Shown piece after piece: positions 26,038-33,536 of a stretch of DNA of 64,000 bases. The position numbers and the translations under genes were made by a program. Under the pieces are notes generated by a model. It was not told the origin of the DNA, ran no database searches, and saw nothing but the letters and a program-made list of their open reading frames with translations. The DNA is from Streptomyces dioscori (GTDB taxonomy: Bacteria; Actinomycetota; Actinomycetes; Streptomycetales; Streptomycetaceae), in the NCBI RefSeq assembly GCF_003024195.1, contig NZ_KZ679043.1:398576-462575 (forward strand), read 5' to 3'. The first letter of the stretch is position 1, and the number at the start of each line of letters is the position of its first letter.

Positions 26038-26095
26038 ACGGCGTGAACGTCCTCAGCCGCCCGCCCCGTCAACAACCCTGCCCAGGAGTCTGTCC

Positions 26096-27694
26096 GTGAT
26101 TTCCGCTTCCGGTATCGAACTGCGTGCCGGCGCCCGCATGCTCATCGAGTCCGCCACCTTCCGCATCACCAAGGGCGACCGCATCGGCCTGGTCGGCCGC
26201 AACGGCGCGGGCAAGACCACCCTCACCAAGGTCCTCGCAGGTGAGGGCACCCCCGCCGCGGGCACCGTCGCCCGCTCCGGCGAGGTCGGCTACCTCCCGC
26301 AGGACCCGCGCACCGGCGACCTCGACATGCTGGCCGGCGACCGCGTCCTGTCCGCGCGCGGCCTGGACACCCTGATCCGCAAGATGCGCGAGAACGAACA
26401 GCGCATCGCGAACGGCTCGGGCGCCACCCGCGAGAAGGCCATGCGGCAGTACGAGCGCCAGGAGACGGAGTTCCTCACCAAGGGCGGGTACGCCGCCGAG
26501 GCGGAGGCCGCCACCATCGCCGCCGCGCTCAACCTCCCCGACCGGGTGCTCGGCCAGCCCCTCCATACGCTCTCCGGTGGTCAGCGCCGCCGTATCGAGC
26601 TGGCCCGCATCCTCTTCTCGGACGCGGACACCCTGCTCCTCGACGAGCCCACGAACCACCTCGACGCCGACTCCATCGTCTGGCTGCGCGACTACCTGAA
26701 GACGTACCGCGGCGGCTTCATCGTGATCTCCCACGACGTCGAGCTGGTCGAGACGGTCGTCAACAAGGTGTTCTACCTGGACGCCAACCGCGCCCAGATC
26801 GACGTCTACAACATGGGCTGGAAGCTCTACCAGCAGCAGCGCGAGGCCGACGAGAAGCGCCGCAAGCGCGAGCGGCAGAACGCCGAGAAGAAGGCCACGG
26901 CCCTGCACTCGCAGGCCGACAAGATGCGCGCCAAGGCCACCAAGACCGTCGCCGCGCAGAACATGGCCAAGCGGGCCGACAAGCTCCTCGCGGGCCTGGA
27001 GGCGGAGCGCAAGTCCGACAAGGTCGCCAAGCTGCGCTTCCCCGACCCGTCGCCCTGTGGCAAGACCCCGCTGATGGCGGAGGGCCTGTCCAAGTCGTAC
27101 GGCTCCCTGGAGATCTTCACCGACGTCAACCTCGCCATCGACAAGGGCTCCCGCGTCGTCATCCTCGGCCTGAACGGCGCCGGCAAGACGACCCTGCTGC
27201 GCCTCCTCGGCGGCGCGGAGAAGCCCGACACCGGCGAGGTCATCGAGGGCCACGGCCTCAAGCTCGGCTACTACGCGCAGGAGCACGAGACCCTGGACCC
27301 GCAGCGCACGGTCCTGGAGAACATGCGCTCCGCGGCCCCCGACCTCGACCTCGTCCAGGTCCGCAAGACGCTCGGTTCGTTCCTGTTCTCCGGCGACGAC
27401 GTCGACAAGCCCGCCTCCGTCCTCTCCGGTGGTGAGAAGACGCGTCTCGCGCTCGCCACCCTCGTGGTGTCGTCCGCGAACGTCCTGCTCCTCGACGAGC
27501 CGACGAACAACCTCGACCCCGCGAGCCGCGAGGAGATCCTCGGCGCGCTGCGCACCTACAAGGGCGCCGTCGTCCTCGTCACCCACGACGAGGGAGCCGT
27601 CCACGCCCTCCAGCCGGAGCGGATCATCCTGCTGCCCGACGGCGTCGAGGACCTGTGGGGTGCCGACTACGCGGACCTGGTCGCCCTCGCCTGA
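26096..27694 (+). CDS. ABC-F family ribosome-associated ATPase
   Basis: 532 residues with two ATP-binding domains and no membrane segments. The first has Walker A GRNGAGKTT (34-42), signature LSGGQRRR and Walker B LLLDEPTNHLDADS; the second has GLNGAGKTT (about 358-366), LSGGEKTR and LLLDEPTNNLDPAS. The linker between them is long, basic and helical (QQQREADEKRRKRERQNAEK), as in ABC-F proteins that enter the ribosomal E site. Roles range from translation housekeeping to antibiotic protection; this one cannot be placed without comparison. GTG 26096 follows CAGGAG. Confidence 0.93.
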   Translation: MISASGIELRAGARMLIESATFRITKGDRIGLVGRNGAGKTTLTKVLAGEGTPAAGTVARSGEVGYLPQDPRTGDLDMLAGDRVLSARGLDTLIRKMRENEQRIANGSGATREKAMRQYERQETEFLTKGGYAAEAEAATIAAALNLPDRVLGQPLHTLSGGQRRRIELARILFSDADTLLLDEPTNHLDADSIVWLRDYLKTYRGGFIVISHDVELVETVVNKVFYLDANRAQIDVYNMGWKLYQQQREADEKRRKRERQNAEKKATALHSQADKMRAKATKTVAAQNMAKRADKLLAGLEAERKSDKVAKLRFPDPSPCGKTPLMAEGLSKSYGSLEIFTDVNLAIDKGSRVVILGLNGAGKTTLLRLLGGAEKPDTGEVIEGHGLKLGYYAQEHETLDPQRTVLENMRSAAPDLDLVQVRKTLGSFLFSGDDVDKPASVLSGGEKTRLALATLVVSSANVLLLDEPTNNLDPASREEILGALRTYKGAVVLVTHDEGAVHALQPERIILLPDGVEDLWGADYADLVALA

Positions 27695-28068
27695 GCAGCC
27701 TGAGCGGTACGAGGTAATTGATCGTTTAACTGATCCACTCGCTGATCCACTTCGTATGGATCATTCGGCCGATCCGTGATCCATCATCTGAGTGAGATCT
27801 CCTCGTACCGAGGTGTGTCCTACACGCATTTCCCGGCCGGGCCCTTCGCCCTCGAAGGCCCGGCCGTCGCGCGTCGCTGACCTGGCCCTTCGCCCGTGAA
27901 GCCGTTCGGTGGTCCGGACGAGAAGCCGATGGAACGTGGAATTCCGCTCATGGTGACGCAGTGCCACAGCGCAAGCTCGTCCCATCGACCTTGCCGAATG
28001 GGTGGCCAGGACGCTCATGAGGGGTGATCATGAGAAGTCCAGAGCGCACTTCCGCTGAGGAGGCACGG
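27695..28068. other. 374-base intergenic region with GATC-rich nested palindromes
   Basis: No gene is supportable. The first third holds the inverted repeat cassette listed at 27705-27810. The rest (27811-28020) is ordinary intergenic sequence. The ribosome site for the HTH gene (GAGGAGG, 28056-28062) closes the region. Confidence 0.6.
27705..27810. repeat. Nested inverted repeats around a GATC motif array
   Basis: CGGTACGAGG (27705-27714) and CCTCGTACCG (27801-27810) are exact inverted ends. Inside, ATGGATCA (27756-27763) and TGATCCAT (27777-27784) form a second exact pair, and TGATCCA-like words recur about five times. It directly follows the ABC-F stop. It could be a structured 3' end, a small RNA, a short mobile palindromic element or a multi-site operator. 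Confidence 0.6.
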
Positions 28069-28290
28069 GTGGCCGAGACTCTGAAGAAGGGCAGCCGGGT
28101 AACCGGCGCCGCGCGCGACAAGCTCGCGGCAGACCTGAAGAAGAAGTACGACTCCGGTGCGAGCATTCGGGCACTGGCCGAGGAGACCGGCCGCTCGTAT
28201 GGCTTCGTGCACCGGATGCTGAGTGAGTCGGGCGTCACGCTCCGTGGGCGTGGCGGAGCGACGCGGGGCAAGAAGTCCGCGTCGGCCTGA
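28069..28290 (+). CDS. Small helix-turn-helix protein
   Basis: 73 residues, basic. A Lys-rich segment (ARDKLAADLKKKYDSGAS) leads into a helix-turn-helix, IRALAEETGRSYGFVHRMLSESG, followed by a Gly/Arg/Lys tail (LRGRGGATRGKKSASA). It resembles the DNA-binding part of resolvase/Hin-like and small developmental regulators and is conserved in Streptomyces as I recall. The GTG at 28069 is chosen because GAGGAGG lies right before it; two in-frame starts further upstream lack a site. Targets are unknown. Confidence 0.85.
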   Translation: MAETLKKGSRVTGAARDKLAADLKKKYDSGASIRALAEETGRSYGFVHRMLSESGVTLRGRGGATRGKKSASA

Positions 28291-28423
28291 CGCCGGACGG
28301 CTCCTCGTTCTCCGATGGTGGCCACCCGGTCGGTCCCTTGACCGCCCGGGTGGTTACTGTGCAGTCACTTAAGGGTGTGCCCGTACGGCACCCCCGCTGA
28401 CCGCACTCATCGGAGGCGCCCTC

Positions 28424-29215
28424 ATGGCTTCGTTCGACTCGCTGCTCGACAAGGACGGCGTACGGCTCACCGTCGACGACGCGATCGCCACGGTGACGCT
28501 GACCAACCCGGCCAAGCGCAACGCGCAGAGCCCCGCTCTGTGGCGGGCGCTGGCCGAGGCCGGCCGGCTGCTGCCGGGCACCGTCCGTGTCGTCGTGCTG
28601 CGCGCGGAAGGCAAGTCCTTCTCCGCGGGGCTCGACCGGCAGGCGTTCACGCCCGAGGGCTTCGACGGCGAGCCGTCCTTCATCGATCTCGCACGCGGTT
28701 CCGACGCCGAACTCGACGCGGCCATCGCCGAGTACCAGGACGGTTTCACCTGGTGGCGGCGGAGCGACATCGTGTCCATCGCCGCAGTGCAGGGACACGC
28801 CATCGGCGCGGGCTTCCAGCTCGCGCTCGCCTGTGACCTGCGCGTCGTCGCCGACGACGTGCAGTTCGCCATGCGCGAGACCGGCCTGGGCCTCGTCCCC
28901 GACCTCACGGGTACGCATCCGCTGGTGGGGCTCGTCGGCTACGCCCGTGCGCTGGAGATCTGTGCGACGGGGCGGTTCGTGCAGGCGGAGGAGGCGCAGC
29001 GGGCCGGGCTCGCGAACATCGCCGTGCCCGTCGGGCAGCTCGACGACACGGTGAACGAACTGGCCGCCGCGTTGTTGGCTGCGCCGCGGGATGCCCTTGT
29101 CGAGACGAAGGCGCTGCTTCAGGGGGCGTCGGGGCGTACGTATGAGGAGCAGCGGGTTGCTGAGCGAGGGGCTCAGGGGCGGCGGTTGCGGGATCTTGCG
29201 GGTCTGGGCGACTGA
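28424..29215 (+). CDS. Enoyl-CoA hydratase/isomerase family protein
   Basis: 263 residues of the crotonase fold. The oxyanion-hole segments are visible: EGKSFSAGLDRQAF (about 62-75) and VQGHAIGAGFQLALACD (about 124-140), followed by MRETGLGLVPDLTGTHPL. The family adds water to enoyl-CoA or performs related CoA-ester chemistry. The active-site acid position shows Asp in VPDLTG, so the exact activity is open. A GGAGG site precedes ATG 28424. It stands alone between the HTH gene and a terminal-repeat cluster. Confidence 0.88.
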   Translation: MASFDSLLDKDGVRLTVDDAIATVTLTNPAKRNAQSPALWRALAEAGRLLPGTVRVVVLRAEGKSFSAGLDRQAFTPEGFDGEPSFIDLARGSDAELDAAIAEYQDGFTWWRRSDIVSIAAVQGHAIGAGFQLALACDLRVVADDVQFAMRETGLGLVPDLTGTHPLVGLVGYARALEICATGRFVQAEEAQRAGLANIAVPVGQLDDTVNELAAALLAAPRDALVETKALLQGASGRTYEEQRVAERGAQGRRLRDLAGLGD

Positions 29216-29233
29216 GGTCGCTGATCGCTGAAC

Positions 29234-29268
29234 GCTGGTCGCTGGTCGCTGGTCGCTGGTCGCTGTTC
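29234..29268. repeat. 7-base tandem repeat after the crotonase gene
   Basis: Five units of GCTGGTC (the last with one change) lie 18 bases after the stop. The region is non-coding. Confidence 0.75.
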
Positions 29269-29279
29269 GAGTGCGGGTG

Positions 29280-29400
29280 CGGGGGGGGGGCTTGTCGCGC
29301 CGTTCCCCGCGCCCCTAAGGGACTGGGGTCGCGAGTTGGGGGTGTGTGCCGGTCCGGTGGGGGCTTGTCGCGCCGTTCCCCGCGCCCCTTGCGGGGCCCT
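29280..29400. repeat. Terminal repeat cluster 4 between convergent genes
   Basis: A run of ten G (29281-29290) precedes two bottom-strand copies of the core (CGTTCCCCGCGCCCC near 29301 and 29375) with GGTGGGGGCTTG arms. It separates the crotonase gene from the convergent gene at 29400. Confidence 0.7.
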
Positions 29401-30131
29401 CAGGGGGCCGGGGTCACCGTTGTTACCAGTACCGCTGTCGACGGGTGGTCCGGAAGTGAGTCGGTGACGGTTACGCGGACCGCTGCGGCCGTGTCCAGGG
29501 TGCGCGCGGTCGTGTCCACCGCGATCTCCACCTGGACGTGGCGGCGGGGGAGCGCCGTCTCGCTACGGAGTTCGGTGATGCGGGCCTTGCTCGTCAGGGC
29601 CGTCACGGACGGGACGGCGAGTACGGCGGCGGCCACGCGGGACTCGTCCGTGCCGGGGGAGGCGTCCGGGGAGGCGGTGTGCGTGTGATCAGAGTCAGCC
29701 GGACCCGAGTCGGCAGGATCCGGCGGGGCCTCGGCCTCCTCCAGCAGGCCCGTCACCCGTAGGTCCACCTCCGTGACCGTCAGGCCCAGCGTGTCCACCG
29801 CCGTCGCGGTGAGGCCCGCGCGGAGCCGCGACGCGGCTGCGGGCAGTGGCTCGGTCGGCGTCGCCGCGAACTCCGCGTCGACGCGCAGCGGCCCCGGCGG
29901 CAGCGCGCTCGGCGGCGGGGGCACGGCGGGCCCGGACGCGCCGTCCGGGTCGACGAGGGACAGGCGCAGGGAACCGAGACGGACGCCCGCCACATGGCGT
30001 ACCCCTCGGCGCAGTACGGCCACGGCCGCCGCCTCCGTGATCCACGCGCCGTCACCCGGGCCGCCCAACGGCAGCAGTCTGCCCAGGCCCAGCTGTTGCC
30101 GCACTGCTTGCGTCCATCGGTCCGCAGTCAT
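29400..30131 (-). CDS. Uncharacterised protein beside the Asp23 operon
   Basis: 243 residues, Ala/Thr/Val-rich. The N-terminal part (MTADRWTQAVRQQLGLGRLL) includes a helix followed by AWITEAAAVAVLRRGVRHVAGVRLGSL, which resembles the start of Asp23-type folds. The central part is a Pro/Asp linker, and the C-terminal part is beta-rich (RRHVQVEIAVDTTARTL). Similar proteins are, I believe, auto-annotated in Streptomyces as nucleopolyhedrovirus P10 family, a name that says nothing about function. Its divergent placement 88 bases from an Asp23 gene suggests a related envelope role. ATG 30131 is used. Confidence 0.75.
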   Translation of the reverse strand: MTADRWTQAVRQQLGLGRLLPLGGPGDGAWITEAAAVAVLRRGVRHVAGVRLGSLRLSLVDPDGASGPAVPPPPSALPPGPLRVDAEFAATPTEPLPAAASRLRAGLTATAVDTLGLTVTEVDLRVTGLLEEAEAPPDPADSGPADSDHTHTASPDASPGTDESRVAAAVLAVPSVTALTSKARITELRSETALPRRHVQVEIAVDTTARTLDTAAAVRVTVTDSLPDHPSTAVLVTTVTPAP

Positions 30132-30218
30132 GGTTCCAGCGTGCCGTATCCCTGGCGCGCGACCCGGCAACTCGACTTAATGTGGGCGAAGAGGCCCACC
30201 GAAAGGGGATGCACGGCG

Positions 30219-30713
30219 ATGAGCGACACGACTCAGCGCAATCGGCCGGAGAGCCCGGAGGCCGAACAGCCGGACCAGCAGCAGCTCAGGAAGCCCGCTG
30301 TGACCAAGCGCGGCGGCGGCGACCCGGCGACCCGGGGGCGTACCACCATCGCCGACGGGGTCGTCGAGAAGATCGCCGGACTCGCCGCCCGGGACGTCCT
30401 CGGCGTGCACGCCATGGGCAGCGGCATCTCGCGCACCTTCGGGGCCGTGCGCGACCGGGTCCCCGGCGGAAGCGCGAAGTCCGTCACACGCGGTGTGAAG
30501 GCCGAGGTCGGTGAGGTGCAGACCGCGCTCGACCTGGAGATCGTCGTCGACTACGGCGTGTCCATCGCCGATGTCGCCCGAGACGTACGGGAGAACGTCA
30601 TCGCGGCCGTCGAGCGCATGACGGGCCTTGAGGTCGTCGAGGTCAACATCGCGGTCAGCGACGTGAAGCTGCCGGAGGAAGAGGACGAGGAACCGGAGAA
30701 CCGGCTCCAGTGA
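30219..30713 (+). CDS. Asp23/Gls24 family envelope stress response protein (first copy)
   Basis: 164 residues. After a disordered Gln/Glu/Pro-rich start, the domain reads TTIADGVVEKIAGLAARDV LG, then TRGVKAEVGEVQTALDLEIVVDYGVSIAD and ENVIAAVERMTGLEVVEVNI, the Asp23 fold pattern. In Staphylococcus Asp23 is held at the membrane by AmaP; this operon also ends with an AmaP-like gene. The C-terminus is acidic (LPEEEDEEPENRLQ). ATG 30219 lies downstream of AAAGGGG. It is the first gene of a five-gene rightward operon. Confidence 0.9.
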   Translation: MSDTTQRNRPESPEAEQPDQQQLRKPAVTKRGGGDPATRGRTTIADGVVEKIAGLAARDVLGVHAMGSGISRTFGAVRDRVPGGSAKSVTRGVKAEVGEVQTALDLEIVVDYGVSIADVARDVRENVIAAVERMTGLEVVEVNIAVSDVKLPEEEDEEPENRLQ

Positions 30714-30735
30714 ACGATCTGCTGAGGAGCGCACC

Positions 30736-30930
30736 ATGAGCATGGCCGTGATCGGCATGATCGCCGGAATGGCGCTGGGATTCGCCGGGTACTTCGGCGG
30801 GTTCGGCGCGTTCCTCCTGGTGGCCGCACTGGGCGCCATCGGCTTTGTCGTGGGCCGCTTCCTTGAGGGGGACCTGGACCCCGGTGACTTCTTCCGGTCC
30901 CGCGGCACCCGCGACGACCGCCGGCGGTGA
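30736..30930 (+). CDS. Small membrane protein of the Asp23 operon
   Basis: 64 residues with two close hydrophobic helices (about 2-24 and 25-42) and an acidic-then-basic tail (LEGDLDPGDFFRSRGTRDDRRR). The layout recalls DUF2273-type proteins that accompany Asp23 in Gram-positive bacteria. GAGGAG precedes ATG 30736, and the stop overlaps the next start (GTGA). It is probably a membrane partner of the Asp23 proteins. Confidence 0.85.
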   Translation: MSMAVIGMIAGMALGFAGYFGGFGAFLLVAALGAIGFVVGRFLEGDLDPGDFFRSRGTRDDRRR

Positions 30931-31280
30931 CGCGCGTGTCCGAAACCGTCGCGCCCGGCGAACGGGGCGCCACGAGGATCGCCGACCGGGTCGTCGCGAA
31001 GATCGCCGCGCAGGCGGCCCGGGAGGCGCTCGACGTGCTGCCTCCCGGCGTGGCACCCCCGCACGCCGCCGTCGTCGTCCACCAGGACGTCGCCCGCGTC
31101 AGCGTCAGCCTCGAACTCGGCTACCCCTGTGACATCGGCGGCCGGTGCGGTGCCGTGCGTCGTCAAGTCGTCCAGCGGGTAGAGGCGTTGGCGGGAATGA
31201 AAGTTCCCGAGGTCGCCGTCCAGGTGGAGCGGCTGCACTCCGCGCAGACGCGCGGCGCGGCACAGGGGAGGACGCAATGA
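30927..31280 (+). CDS. Asp23/Gls24 family protein (second copy)
   Basis: 117 residues. It starts with the same pattern as the first copy, RGATRIADRVVAKIAAQAAREAL, and continues HAAVVVHQDVARVSVSLELGYPCDIGG and VVQRVEALAGMKVPEVAVQVERL. It lacks the acidic tail and has a CDIGGRC pair of cysteines. GTG 30927 overlaps the preceding stop by four bases, and its own stop overlaps the next start. Two Asp23 copies in one operon suggest a mixed assembly. Confidence 0.88.
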   Translation: MTRVSETVAPGERGATRIADRVVAKIAAQAAREALDVLPPGVAPPHAAVVVHQDVARVSVSLELGYPCDIGGRCGAVRRQVVQRVEALAGMKVPEVAVQVERLHSAQTRGAAQGRTQ

Positions 31281-31975
31281 GCGAGCCCCAGGGCTCCGAG
31301 AGCACCCGACAGCTACCCGTCGTCGAGAAGACCACCGAGCAGACCACCGAGAAGACGGCCGAGAACGAACTGGGCCAGTCCACCTCCGCCGCCGACTACA
31401 CACCCCTGCCGACCCTCGACGACGCAGAGGACGGCAACGGCCGGTTCTGGTCGGCCCGCCGCATCCCGGCGGCCGTCCTCGCACTGCTGGTCCTGGCCGC
31501 CGCCGGTCTGCTGCTGTACGACGTCGTCGCCGTCCGCGCCGACCGGCCGGCCATGCACTGGCGCAGGTCACTGGCCCGTGAACTCGCCGAGCGGCCCCTG
31601 GACGACACCTGGGTGCTCGTCGGTGCCGGGGTCGCGACGGCCGTGGGCCTGTGGCTGCTCGTCCTCGCCGCCACCCCGGGACTGCGCGACATCCTGACCA
31701 TGCGACGCGCCCACCCCGACGTACGGGCCGGACTGCACCGCAACGCCGCCGCGACGGTGCTGCGCGACCGGGCCATGGAGGTGTCCGGCGTGCAGTCGGT
31801 CCGGGTCCGGATGAGGCGGCGGAAGGCCGACGTCCGCGCGGTCTCGCACTTCCGCGAACTCGACGACGTACGCGCCGACCTGGACGCCACGCTCGCCGAC
31901 GGCGTCAGGGGGCTCGGCCTCGTCCGGCGGCCGGCGCTGTCGGTGCGCGTCGCCCGGCCGGGCCGGAAGGGGTGA
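31277..31975 (+). CDS. DUF6286-type membrane protein of the Asp23 operon
   Basis: 232 residues. A Thr/Glu-rich disordered start (about 1-60) precedes two membrane helices: AAVLALLVLAAAGLLLYDVV (about 66-85) and LVGAGVATAVGLWLLVLAA (about 115-133). The C-terminal cytoplasmic domain (RAHPDVRAGLHRNAAATVLRD onward) has the alternating pattern of a small alpha/beta domain also seen in the AmaP-like protein. ATG 31277 overlaps the previous stop. A role as membrane scaffold for Asp23 is inferred from the operon; the family assignment is from memory. Confidence 0.8.
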   Translation: MSEPQGSESTRQLPVVEKTTEQTTEKTAENELGQSTSAADYTPLPTLDDAEDGNGRFWSARRIPAAVLALLVLAAAGLLLYDVVAVRADRPAMHWRRSLARELAERPLDDTWVLVGAGVATAVGLWLLVLAATPGLRDILTMRRAHPDVRAGLHRNAAATVLRDRAMEVSGVQSVRVRMRRRKADVRAVSHFRELDDVRADLDATLADGVRGLGLVRRPALSVRVARPGRKG

Positions 31976-31980
31976 ACGGC

Positions 31981-32559
31981 ATGACGAGGATCGTGAACCG
32001 GGTCCTGCTGGGCCTCGCGGGTCTGCTCCTGGTCGTGCTCGGCGGCTCCGTGCTCGCCGTCGGCCTCGGCGTGGACCCGCCGTCGTGGTGGATCCACGAC
32101 GGCCGGCACGACGTACTGCTGAGCGACGCCGACCGGGCGCGGTGGCGGGCCGACGGCTGGTGGTGGCCGGCCGTCATCGCCGCACTGGCGGTGGCCGTGC
32201 TGCTCGCCCTGTGGTGGCTGACGGCCGTCCTGCGCCGGCGCCGCCTCGCCGAGGTGCTGGTCGACACCGGTGACGGCGAGGGCGCGCTGCTGCGGGGCCG
32301 GGCCCTGGAGGGCGTACTGACCGCCGAGGCGGCCGCGTTGGAAGGGGTACGGGGTGCGCGGGCGTCCCTCACCGGCCGCCGCAGCACCCCCGAGGCGAGG
32401 GTCCGCCTGCTCCTGGAACCCCACGCGTCCCCCACCGAAACCCTGACCGCCCTGACGACAGAGGCACTGGGCCACGCCAGAGACTCGGCCGGCCTCACAT
32501 CCCTCCCGGCGGAGGCCCACCTGCGCGCAGCAAAACACACAGCAGAACGAGTCAACTGA
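31981..32559 (+). CDS. amaP: AmaP-like alkaline shock response membrane anchor
   Basis: 192 residues. Two membrane helices (about 8-29 and 60-82) flank a short outer loop containing WWIHDGRHDVLLSDADRARW; the rest is cytoplasmic, basic then mixed (RRRRLAEVLVDTG, EGVRGARASLTGRRSTPEARVRLLLEP). This is the AmaP layout, which anchors Asp23 at the membrane. It is the last gene of the five-gene operon, five bases after the previous stop, and is followed by a terminal-repeat cluster. Confidence 0.83.
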   Translation: MTRIVNRVLLGLAGLLLVVLGGSVLAVGLGVDPPSWWIHDGRHDVLLSDADRARWRADGWWWPAVIAALAVAVLLALWWLTAVLRRRRLAEVLVDTGDGEGALLRGRALEGVLTAEAAALEGVRGARASLTGRRSTPEARVRLLLEPHASPTETLTALTTEALGHARDSAGLTSLPAEAHLRAAKHTAERVN

Positions 32560-32579
32560 CCCGCACCCGAGTTCTGCCC

Positions 32580-32720
32580 TCCAGGGACTTCAGGGGCGCG
32601 GGGAACTGCGCATTCGGTTAGGTCCACCCCCACCGGCCCCGCAGCCGAACGACGACCCGCAGGGGTGTCTCCAGGGGCGCGGGGAACTGCGCAATCCGTT
32701 AGGTTCACCCCCACCGGACC
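32580..32720. repeat. Terminal repeat cluster 5 between convergent genes
   Basis: Two near-identical top-strand copies (CAGGGGCGCGGGGAACTGCG near 32589 and 32673) are each followed by GGTTAGGTyCACCCCCACCGG. They separate the Asp23/AmaP operon from the convergent SDR gene. Confidence 0.75.
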
Positions 32721-32775
32721 CGCAGCGACAACACCCCCCGCCGCCGCAGGCGTACCGCAGGGTTCGGAACCAGGT

Positions 32776-33531
32776 TCAGAACCCGCTCCGCGCCCCGCCG
32801 TCCACCGGCACCATGATCCCCGTCAGATAGGACGCGGCAGGCGACAGGAGAAACGCGGCAGTCCGCCCGAACTCCTCCGGCCTCCCGTACCGCCGCAACG
32901 GAATCCGAGCCTCATTGGCAGCCCGAGTGGCCTCGGGATCAGCCGAGTACCCGTCCAGCTCGCGCACGCGATCCGTGTCGATCCGGGCGGGCAGCACCCC
33001 CACCACCCGAATCCCCCGGGGCCCCAGTTCGTCGGAGAGGGACTTGGCGAATCCGGCGAGCCCGGGCCGCAGCCCGTTGGAGATGGTCAGCCCCGCGATC
33101 GGCTCGTGCACCGACCCGGACAGCACGAACCCGATGACCCCACCCTCGCCCAGTTCGGCGGCAGCCGCCCGCGCCAGCCGCACCGCCCCGAGGAACACGG
33201 TCTCGAACCCCGCCTGCCACTGCTCGTCCGTGTTGTCGGCGACGAAGCCCGGTGGCGGCCCGCCGACGCTGATCAGGATGCCGTCGAAGCCGCCGAACCG
33301 CTCACGGGCGGCGGCGATCAGGCTGGCCGGTGCCGAGGGGTCGGCGTTGTCCACGGCCACCCCGTGGGCGTTCGGCCCGAGCGCCGTCGCCGCCTCGGCC
33401 ACCGTCTTCCCGTCGCGCCCGCTGACGATCACCTTCGCGCCGTCGGCGACGAGTTCACGCGCGGAGGCGTGGCCCAGTCCGCGCGTTGCTCCGGTGACGA
33501 CGTAGACACGGTCCTTCAGTCCAAGATCCAT
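32776..33531 (-). CDS. SDR family protein lacking the usual catalytic tyrosine
   Basis: 251 residues. The Rossmann motif TGATRGLGHASA (about 13-24) and VAVDNADP are typical of NADP-binding short-chain dehydrogenases, and the C-terminal LTGIMVPVDGG is standard. The active-site stretch reads LSGSVHEPIAGLTISNGLRPGLAGFAKSL, so the YxxxK tyrosine is absent while the serine and lysine-like positions remain. This is the 3-oxoacyl-ACP-reductase-like subgroup with changed catalysis. ATG 33531 is five bases after the GH15 stop, so the two are one operon. Confidence 0.88.
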   Translation of the reverse strand: MDLGLKDRVYVVTGATRGLGHASARELVADGAKVIVSGRDGKTVAEAATALGPNAHGVAVDNADPSAPASLIAAARERFGGFDGILISVGGPPPGFVADNTDEQWQAGFETVFLGAVRLARAAAAELGEGGVIGFVLSGSVHEPIAGLTISNGLRPGLAGFAKSLSDELGPRGIRVVGVLPARIDTDRVRELDGYSADPEATRAANEARIPLRRYGRPEEFGRTAAFLLSPAASYLTGIMVPVDGGARSGF

Positions 33532-33536
33532 GGCTA

